Part shown: positions 1 to 4,079 of the stretch, piece by piece
Layout: every line of letters starts with the position of its first letter
Position numbering within the stretch: position 1 is the first letter of the stretch
NCBI GenBank assembly: GCA_010365175.1
Contig: JAAFGW010000211.1
Coordinates: forward strand, 1-5,465
Direction of reading: 5' to 3'
DNA: 5,465 nucleotides
Origin: Sulfuriferula multivorans
GTDB lineage: Bacteria > Pseudomonadota > Gammaproteobacteria > Burkholderiales > Thiobacillaceae
Translations under genes and position numbers: made by a program
Notes under the pieces: generated by a model
The model's database searches: none
What the model saw: only the letters and a program-made list of their open reading frames with translations
Told to the model about the DNA's origin: nothing

Positions 1-158
1 TGGTCGACGCCGAAGCGATGCGAGTGCTCGATGTGCTGCTGGGCGAGTTGCCGCCGACGCTGGCAGCCAAGCTTACGTCGAAGATCACCGGACGCAGCAA
101 AGCCGATCTCTATAAAATGACCCTGGCATTAAAACCGCAAGATCAGGAAGACGCATGA
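1..158 (+). CDS. rsmI: 16S rRNA (cytidine(1402)-2'-O)-methyltransferase RsmI, C-terminal end only
   Basis: Only the last 51 codons are present. The reading frame starts at base 3, the gene is open to the left edge, and it ends with TGA at 156-158. The family uses S-adenosylmethionine to methylate the ribose of C1402 in the 16S rRNA decoding centre. The visible part is the small C-terminal region after the catalytic domain. It shows the pattern I associate with RsmI tails: VLLGELPP, then a short helix, then KITGRSKADLYKMTLAL, which resembles the usual 'ITG.....LY..AL' ending. No catalytic residues are in view, so identification rests on this tail and on context, since rsmI commonly lies near rnpB and mraZ in proteobacteria. 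Its stop overlaps the pyrC start (ATGA), so the two are probably translationally coupled. The RsmI call is fairly secure but rests on few residues. Confidence 0.8.
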   Translation, partial: VDAEAMRVLDVLLGELPPTLAAKLTSKITGRSKADLYKMTLALKPQDQEDA

Positions 159-1189
159 CCGATACTCTCACCCTTGTTCGCCCTGACGACTGGCACATCC
201 ATTTCCGCGATGGCGCCGCCATGCAGAGCGTGCTGCCCGACACCGCACGCGTATTTGGCCGCGCCATCGCCATGCCTAACCTCAGGCCACCCGTCGTTAC
301 AGTTGCAGATGCGTCTGCGTATCGTGATCGACTGCTGGCCGCCGCGAGCGGCACGGCATTCGAGCCGCTGATGACGCTCTATCTCACAGACAATACGCAG
401 CCCGATGAAATCCGTCGCGCGCGGGCAAGCGGCTTTGTGCATGCAGTGAAGTATTACCCGGCCGGTGCGACGACGAATTCCGATTCCGGTGTAACCGATC
501 TGGTCAAGGCCTATCCGGCGATTGCGGCGATGGAAGAAGTCGGCATGCCTTTGTTGCTGCACGGTGAAGTGGTCGATGCCGAGATTGATGTGTTTGACCG
601 TGAAGCCGTCTTCATCGAGCGCCACCTGATGCGTCTGATTCGTGATTTTCCCAAGCTCAAGATCGTGCTGGAACACATCACCACGCGCCAGGCGGCGGAG
701 TTTGTTGCTGCCGCGCCCGCCAATGTGGCCGCGACCATCACCGTGCATCACTTGCTCTACAATCGTAATGCCATGTTCAAGGGTGGCATACGCCCGCATA
801 TGTTTTGCCTGCCGATTTTGAAGCGTGAGTTGCATCGCCAGGCGCTGGTTGCTGCCGCCATCTCCGGCAATCCCAAATTTTTCCTCGGCACCGATTCTGC
901 GCCACACGCGGTGGGCGCCAAGGAATCCGCGTGCGGTTGCGCCGGGGTGTACTCGGCGCATGCGGCGATCGAGCTGTACGCCGAAGCATTCGAGGATGCA
1001 GACGCACTGGACAAGCTAGAAGCGTTTGCCAGTTTCCATGGCGCCGATTTTTATGGCCTGCCGCGTCACCGCGACACCATTACGCTCAAGCGCGAAAGCT
1101 GGACAGCGCCAGCCAGTATCACGCTGGGCTCCGATAACCTGGTGCCGTTGCGCGCGGGCGAGGTCATCCGCTGGTGCGTTGTTGTTTGA
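155..1189 (+). CDS. pyrC: Dihydroorotase, class II (PyrC)
   Basis: This cytosolic zinc enzyme of de novo pyrimidine synthesis interconverts N-carbamoyl-L-aspartate and L-dihydroorotate. The 344-residue product is close to E. coli PyrC (about 348). It opens with the amidohydrolase metal motif RPDDWHIHFRDG (His14, His16). It then has MPNL.PPV (about 40-47) and the presumed carboxylated lysine Lys99 in VKYYPAGATTNS. His136 follows in LLHGEV, His174 in LEHITT, then NRN at 203-205, GG(I/V)RPH at 210-215, and Asp247 in FLGTDSAPH. All expected metal ligands are present. The downstream KESACGCAG and FYGLP motifs also match the class. The ATG at 155 is preceded by AGGAAG at 145-150 and overlaps the rsmI stop, so the start is well supported. 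No separate promoter is visible, so it is probably read with rsmI. Downstream it converges with the DUF1269-like gene. Confidence 0.97.
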   Translation: MTDTLTLVRPDDWHIHFRDGAAMQSVLPDTARVFGRAIAMPNLRPPVVTVADASAYRDRLLAAASGTAFEPLMTLYLTDNTQPDEIRRARASGFVHAVKYYPAGATTNSDSGVTDLVKAYPAIAAMEEVGMPLLLHGEVVDAEIDVFDREAVFIERHLMRLIRDFPKLKIVLEHITTRQAAEFVAAAPANVAATITVHHLLYNRNAMFKGGIRPHMFCLPILKRELHRQALVAAAISGNPKFFLGTDSAPHAVGAKESACGCAGVYSAHAAIELYAEAFEDADALDKLEAFASFHGADFYGLPRHRDTITLKRESWTAPASITLGSDNLVPLRAGEVIRWCVVV

Positions 1190-1195
1190 TAATCG

Positions 1196-1223
1196 CGCAA
1201 AAAACAACCGGGCAGCTGCCCGG
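1196..1223 (-). terminator. Intrinsic terminator of the DUF1269-like gene
   Basis: A perfect 16-bp palindrome (CCGGGCAGCTGCCCGG, 1208-1223) is followed, reading the - strand, by TTGTTTTTTGCG. A GC-rich hairpin plus T tract is a classic rho-independent terminator for the leftward gene ending at 1244. On the + strand the hairpin is followed by CTGAGGGGG with no T run, so it should stop pyrC transcripts poorly, if at all. Confidence 0.85.
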
Positions 1224-1243
1224 CTGAGGGGGAGACACGTGAC

Positions 1244-1756
1244 TTACGGGAAGGCCGGGATCGTGGGCTCAACGCCCGACCCCATGGCTTCGGGGTGGTG
1301 CGATGCAATCAGTTTCTTGATTTCGTCGACGCGTCCTGAGGGAACATCCACCATCATCAGAATATGTCCGGCGGCGATGGCCGATTCAAAGGTTTTGAGC
1401 CGCGAGTTGGGAATCGAACTGGCGACCATGCTGGCAACCCAAGCACCAAATGCGGCGCCAATCAGCGCTGTAATCAGGATGGTGACGAGTTGGAGATCCA
1501 CGCCAGCGGGGGGGGAAAATACCGCTATCAGGCCCGCAAGGATGCCGATGCCGCCTCCCACGGCCAAACCCGTTTCGGCGCCATGGACGAAGTCGGTTTT
1601 TTGCAGAATTGAGGCTTCGTGCATACCCGCCAGTGGAATGCCGTCCTTGGCCAAGACGTGAATGTGAGCGTCCTCAATGCGGTTGAGTAAAAGTTCGTTA
1701 CGGATTTGTCGGGCGCTCAACACGTCCGGCACCATGAAGTACAGTCTTCTTCTCAT
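1244..1756 (-). CDS. DUF1269-like small membrane protein of unknown function
   Basis: The 170-residue product resembles the DUF1269 family of small proteobacterial membrane proteins. The N-terminus MRRRLYFMVPDVLSARQ and the C-terminus VEPTIPAFP look familiar from that family, but I know no established function. In order there is an alpha/beta N-terminal part (about 1-55) and a glycine-rich hydrophobic segment (about 62-81). A second hydrophobic segment follows (about 89-112), then a C-terminal alpha/beta part (about 130-157, ILMMVDVPSGRVDEIKKLI). This suggests a split soluble domain around a two-helix membrane hairpin. The start chosen is ATG at 1756, because AGGAG lies about 8 bases upstream on the - strand. 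An in-frame ATG at 1783 would add 9 residues but has a weaker ribosome site. The gene is convergent with pyrC and divergent from rnpB, so it is probably monocistronic. A C8 tract (1508-1515) lies between the two membrane segments. Confidence 0.85.
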   Translation of the reverse strand: MRRRLYFMVPDVLSARQIRNELLLNRIEDAHIHVLAKDGIPLAGMHEASILQKTDFVHGAETGLAVGGGIGILAGLIAVFSPPAGVDLQLVTILITALIGAAFGAWVASMVASSIPNSRLKTFESAIAAGHILMMVDVPSGRVDEIKKLIASHHPEAMGSGVEPTIPAFP

Positions 1757-1799
1757 GAGGGGTCTCCTGTCAGGGGTCAGCATTCGGCCCTGTCATCTC

Positions 1800-1827
1800 T
1801 TGGTAGCAAATAGGCTGTTTAAGTCAA
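1800..1827 (-). promoter_or_regulatory. Possible sigma70 promoter of the DUF1269-like gene
   Basis: On the - strand, TTGACT (1827-1822) is followed after 16 bases by TACCAA (1805-1800), which is preceded by TGC as in an extended -10. The -35 is good and the -10 is poor. The expected start would give a leader of about 40 bases before the ATG at 1756. Weakly supported. Confidence 0.35.
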
Positions 1828-1845
1828 GCCAAAGCACCTTATAAT
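1818..1845 (+). promoter_or_regulatory. rnpB promoter
   Basis: A perfect TATAAT -10 box (1840-1845) lies 5-6 bases before the expected 5' end of RNase P RNA at 1851/1852, the right distance for a transcription start. The best -35 candidate is TTTAAG (1818-1823) at 16-bp spacing, which is weak. It overlaps the -35 proposed for the opposite-strand gene. Confidence 0.7.
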
Positions 1846-1850
1846 TCGGA

Positions 1851-2143
1851 TGGGGAAGCCAGTCAGACAACCGCTGCCATGCAAATGGGAGAGGAAAGTC
1901 CGGGCTCCATAGAGCAGGATGCCGGCTAACGGCCGGACGCCGTGAGGCGAGGAATAGGGCCACAGAGACGAGCGTATTTAGTTACGGTGAAACGCGGTAA
2001 CCTCCATCCGGAGCAACACCAAATAGGCAGGCGATGAAGCGGCTCGCTGAGTCTGCGGGTAGGTGGCAGGAGCGGATTAGTAATGATCCGCCTAGAGGAA
2101 TGGTTGTCCACGACAGAACCCGGCTTATCGGCCGACTTCCCCA
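1851..2143 (+). ncRNA. rnpB: RNase P RNA, bacterial type A, compact form
   Basis: This is the catalytic RNA that trims the 5' leader from precursor tRNAs together with the RnpA protein. The 5' conserved core GAGGAAAGTCCGGGCTCCAT (1891-1910) and the 3' core ACAGAACCCGGCTTATCGG (2113-2131) identify it. The ends pair as P1 (TGGGGAAG 1851-1858 with CTTCCCCA 2136-2143) and P2 is perfect (GACAACC 1866-1872 with GGTTGTC 2102-2108). Other visible helices are P3 (CCAT-GCAA-ATGG, 1877-1888), P8 (CCGGC/GCCGG, 1922-1936), P9 (CGCC-GTGA-GGCG, 1938-1949), P16/P17 (2027-2056) and P18 (2072-2091, 8 bp with a GTAA loop). P16, P17 and P18 support type A. The gene is about 293 nt, against the 377 nt I recall for E. 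coli. The conserved GGTGAAA (1986-1992) is followed after two bases by CGGTAACCTCC, leaving no room for P13/P14. Its place upstream of mraZ is common in proteobacteria. Confidence 0.96.
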
Positions 2144-2163
2144 CTTTATATGCAATTCAAACA

Positions 2164-2207
2164 CTTAGCGTTTTTTTCTCAAATTAGAGGCAAAAAAAGG
2201 CTCTAAG
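2164..2207. repeat. A/T-rich imperfect inverted repeat downstream of rnpB
   Basis: CTTAG (2164-2168), T7 (2171-2177) and CTC (2178-2180) can pair with GAG (2187-2189), A7 (2192-2198) and CTAAG (2203-2207), with small internal loops. An alternative stem is TTAGAG (2184-2189) with CTCTAA (2201-2206). It lies in the rnpB 3' trailer. It might aid 3' processing or be a weak terminator, but there is no GC-rich stem followed directly by a T run. Confidence 0.4.
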
Positions 2208-2226
2208 CGACGGTTTTTCCAGAAAC

Positions 2227-2235
2227 TTATCCACA
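2227..2235 (+). promoter_or_regulatory. DnaA box (perfect consensus)
   Basis: TTATCCACA matches the high-affinity DnaA consensus TTATNCACA exactly. It lies about 55 bp upstream of the -35 box of the dcw promoter and just before the terminator. A 9-mer can occur by chance, and no second box is seen nearby. Binding and any effect on division genes are inference. Confidence 0.5.
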
Positions 2236-2246
2236 ACCTGAAACCA

Positions 2247-2278
2247 CCCCTAAGTCATTGAGGCATAGGGGTTTTTTT
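2247..2278 (+). terminator. Intrinsic terminator between rnpB and mraZ
   Basis: CCCCTA (2247-2252) pairs with TAGGGG (2266-2271) around a 13-base loop that can form an inner TCA/TGA stem. A run of seven T follows (2272-2278). It faces right and lies about 100 bases after mature rnpB. It probably ends the rnpB transcript and insulates the dcw promoter 12 bases further on. Confidence 0.85.
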
Positions 2279-2290
2279 GCGTCTTTTATA

Positions 2291-2319
2291 TTGACCCCCC
2301 CAAAACTATCCCCTATAGT
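2291..2319 (+). promoter_or_regulatory. Main dcw cluster promoter (Pmra), sigma70 type
   Basis: TTGACC (2291-2296) and TATAGT (2314-2319) are separated by exactly 17 bp, each 5/6 to consensus. Transcription should start near 2326, giving an mraZ leader of about 90 bases. The spacer contains seven consecutive C (2295-2301, beginning inside the -35). The first MraZ unit starts in the -10 box, so repressor and RNA polymerase should compete. Confidence 0.85.
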
Positions 2320-2363
2320 GGGTGGCAGTGGTGAATGGTGGGAGGATGTGGGAGAATGTGCGC
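2318..2363 (+). promoter_or_regulatory. MraZ operator: five GTGGGN-like units at 10-bp period
   Basis: Units begin at 2318, 2328, 2338, 2348 and 2358: GTGGGT, GTGGTG, GTGGGA, GTGGGA and GTGCGC. Units 1, 3 and 4 match GTGGGN fully; 2 and 5 are degenerate. E. coli MraZ is known to bind TGGGN repeats separated by 5 bases upstream of its own gene, and this array has that spacing. It covers the end of the -10 box, the predicted start site and the first transcribed bases, which implies autorepression of the dcw operon. Confidence 0.85.
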
Positions 2364-2373
2364 ATCCGATCAC

Positions 2374-2388
2374 GGCTGAATGTCAGCC
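2374..2388 (+). other. Small hairpin in the mraZ 5' leader
   Basis: GGCTGA (2374-2379) and TCAGCC (2383-2388) form a perfect 6-bp stem with an ATG loop, or a 5-bp stem with AATGT. It ends 18 bases before the mraZ Shine-Dalgarno sequence. No T run follows, so it is not a terminator. A role in mRNA stability or translation is possible but unproven. Confidence 0.4.
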
Positions 2389-2406
2389 AAATCCAAATCA
2401 ATAATC

Positions 2407-2411
2407 AGGAG
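2407..2411 (+). promoter_or_regulatory. Shine-Dalgarno site deciding the mraZ start
   Basis: AGGAG ends 5 bases before ATG 2417. An in-frame GTG at 2411 overlaps this site and so cannot be served by it. This favours the ATG, which also gives the usual MFRG N-terminus. Confidence 0.8.
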
Positions 2412-2416
2412 TGGGC

Positions 2417-2863
2417 ATGTTTCGGGGAGTTGCGACAGTCAGTCTGGATAGCAAGAACCGGCTTGTGGTGCCGGCGCGCTACCGTGACGCACTTCTGGTG
2501 AACGGCGCGGGGCGCGTGGTCATCACGGCCGACCCGGGTCAGTGTCTGCTGTTGTATCCGCTGCCTGAATGGGAGCCGATCGAGAAAAAACTCAACGCCT
2601 TGTCTGACTTCAATCCCCGCACCCGCAGCCTTAAGCAGCTGCTGGTGGGTTATGCGCACGACATGGATATGGACAGCGCCGGTCGCGTGTTGCTCCCCCC
2701 GATGCTGCGCAAGTTTGCCGAGCTGGATAAAACCGTGGTGCTGGTTGGCCAGGGCAGCAAGGTGGAGCTATGGAACGAGGCGCGCTGGGAAGCGCAGGTA
2801 TCGCAGGCACTCACCTTTAGGGACGACACGCTGCCTCCCGAGCTGGAGGGGTTCACGTTGTGA
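2417..2863 (+). CDS. mraZ: Transcriptional regulator MraZ
   Basis: MraZ is a DNA-binding protein of the SpoVT-AbrB fold that forms ring-shaped oligomers and controls the division and cell wall cluster, including its own gene. The 148-residue product is close to E. coli MraZ (about 152). It starts with the typical MFRG. It has two AbrB-like modules, each with the family DxxxR signature: Asp11-Arg15 in LDSKNRLVVPARYR and Asp86-Arg90 in MDSAGRVLLPPMLR. KQLLVGYAHDMDMD joins them, as in homologues. A matching GTGGGN array lies directly upstream, so negative autoregulation is the likely mode. The stop overlaps the rsmH ATG by one base (TGATG), suggesting coupled translation. Confidence 0.97.
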   Translation: MFRGVATVSLDSKNRLVVPARYRDALLVNGAGRVVITADPGQCLLLYPLPEWEPIEKKLNALSDFNPRTRSLKQLLVGYAHDMDMDSAGRVLLPPMLRKFAELDKTVVLVGQGSKVELWNEARWEAQVSQALTFRDDTLPPELEGFTL

Positions 2864-3795
2864 TGGATGCCGCCCATGTGCCGGTGCTGGCACAGGAGGC
2901 GGTGGCGGCGCTGGCGATTAATGCCGATGGTGTTTATGTCGACGCGACTTTTGGGCGCGGCGGGCACAGCCGCTTGATGCTTGAGCAGATGGGACCCAAA
3001 GGCCGGTTGATTGCACTGGATCGTGACCCGGATGCCATTCAGGCCGGGGCAGCTTTGCAGGATGCGCGGATGACGCTGGTGCACAGTGCCTTTTCGCAGT
3101 TGGGTGAGGTGCTGGGCGGGTTGGGGTTAACTCAGGTGAATGGGATTTTGCTGGATATAGGCGTGTCGTCGCCGCAGCTGGATGACGCAACGCGTGGCTT
3201 CAGTTTTCGTTTTGATGCGCCACTCGATATGCGGATGGATCCGGGAAGCGGGCTTTCTGCTGCGGATTGGTTGGCAACGGCAACAGAGGGAGAAATCAGT
3301 GAAGTCATCCGCACCTACGGGGAAGAGCGGTTTGCTAAATCAGTTGCGCGCGCGATTGTTGCGGCACGAAAAGAAGAAGCCATCAGCAGTACTGCGCAGT
3401 TGGCGAACCTCATCGCCGCCACGCTCAAATGGCGTGAGCCGGGGCAACATCCGGCGACGCGCAGCTTCCAGGCTATACGGATTTATATCAACCGTGAGCT
3501 TGAAGAGCTAAGCCAGGTACTGCCTCAATGCGTGGACTTCCTGCAACCGGGTGGGCGGCTCGCTGTGATCAGCTTTCATTCGCTGGAAGACCGTATTGTC
3601 AAACGGTACATGCGCGATGAATCACAAGGCGAGCAGGCGCCTCGACGGTTGCCGATTCAGGCGGCCATGTTGAAGCCGGGTCGTCTGAGGCTGGTTGGGC
3701 GTGCGCAGCACGCAAGTGATGCTGAAGTCGCGGCTAATCCGCGCGCGCGCAGTGCGGTGTTGCGCGTGGCGGAAAAAATGGACGGGGCGGCATGA
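2863..3795 (+). CDS. rsmH: 16S rRNA (cytosine(1402)-N4)-methyltransferase RsmH
   Basis: RsmH (MraW) methylates N4 of C1402 in 16S rRNA using S-adenosylmethionine and so tunes the ribosomal P site. The 310-residue product matches the family length (E. coli 313). It starts with HVPVLAQEAV, then the SAM-binding loop DATFGRGGHS (27-36) and the acidic strand end LDRDPDAI (52-59). GILLDIGVSSPQLDDATRGFSF (94-115), FQAIRIYINRELEEL and VISFHSLEDRIVKR (around 236-249) follow, with a basic NPRARSAVLRV tail. ATG 2863 is chosen. GTG 2860 is in frame, adds one residue and lies closer to GGAGGGG (2845-2851), so it is a real alternative. It overlaps mraZ by one base and ftsL by four. RsmI, encoded at the left edge, methylates the ribose of the same nucleotide. 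Confidence 0.97.
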   Translation: MDAAHVPVLAQEAVAALAINADGVYVDATFGRGGHSRLMLEQMGPKGRLIALDRDPDAIQAGAALQDARMTLVHSAFSQLGEVLGGLGLTQVNGILLDIGVSSPQLDDATRGFSFRFDAPLDMRMDPGSGLSAADWLATATEGEISEVIRTYGEERFAKSVARAIVAARKEEAISSTAQLANLIAATLKWREPGQHPATRSFQAIRIYINRELEELSQVLPQCVDFLQPGGRLAVISFHSLEDRIVKRYMRDESQGEQAPRRLPIQAAMLKPGRLRLVGRAQHASDAEVAANPRARSAVLRVAEKMDGAA

Positions 3796-4079
3796 GTCGC
3801 CTTAATGTGGTTCTGGCTGTGGTGTTGGTGATGTGTGCGCTCGCTGTCATTCAGGCGCAACACCGCTCACGCACGTATTTCGTGGAATTGGAAAGATTGA
3901 AGAAAGAAGCGCGCGCCTTTGAGGAGCAATGGGGGAGATTGCAGCTGGAGCAGAGCACCTGGGCCAATCCGGCACGGGTCGATACCCTTGCGCGCACTCA
4001 GTTGGGTTTGATTCCGCCCACACAAGAGCGCATTCGTGTTGAAACGGGCCGGGTTGAATCATGGAGGGGTACGCCATGA
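3792..4079 (+). CDS. ftsL: Cell division protein FtsL
   Basis: FtsL is a bitopic inner-membrane protein that forms a trimeric FtsQLB complex with FtsB and FtsQ and activates the septal synthase FtsWI. The product has 95 residues. It has almost no cytoplasmic tail (MSR), one membrane helix (about 4-22, NVVLAVVLVMCALAVIQAQ) and a periplasmic coiled coil rich in Leu, Glu and Lys (about 30-60). A conserved-looking end (RVDTLARTQLGLIPP) precedes the C-terminus. Sequence conservation in FtsL is low; the call rests on topology, size and its invariant place between rsmH and ftsI. Both ends overlap neighbours by ATGA, so it is probably translated by coupling. Its own ribosome site is weak (GGGGCGG). 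Confidence 0.92.
   Translation: MSRLNVVLAVVLVMCALAVIQAQHRSRTYFVELERLKKEARAFEEQWGRLQLEQSTWANPARVDTLARTQLGLIPPTQERIRVETGRVESWRGTP

Noticed and set aside
143..961. Long open frame on the - strand opposite pyrC (272 codons)
   Set aside because: It lies fully antisense to a clear pyrC with all catalytic residues. Its translation is rich in Arg, His and Gly with no recognisable motif, and no ribosome site or neighbour supports it.
2104..2112. TTGTCCACG as a second DnaA box
   Set aside because: It has two mismatches to the consensus and is part of the conserved RNase P RNA 3' region, so its sequence is explained.
1926..2164. Short - strand open frames across rnpB
   Set aside because: They overlap a structured RNA gene and show no protein family features.
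2164..2207. Alternative stems after rnpB as a riboswitch
   Set aside because: There is no conserved ligand core, no downstream gene within reach before the terminator, and the stems are mainly A/T. Chance folding or RNA processing is simpler.
2305..2319. ACTAT/ATAGT inverted repeat across the -10 box as an operator
   Set aside because: The arms are only 5 bp, and one arm is the -10 sequence itself. The MraZ array explains regulation here better.
2318..2363. Short tandem repeats as a CRISPR array or simple satellite
   Set aside because: The unit is only 5-6 bp with 10-bp phasing and sits on a promoter directly upstream of mraZ. A regulator operator explains it fully.
2411..2419. GTG 2411 as the mraZ start
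   Set aside because: It overlaps the AGGAG ribosome site. ATG 2417 has proper spacing and gives the usual MFRG start.
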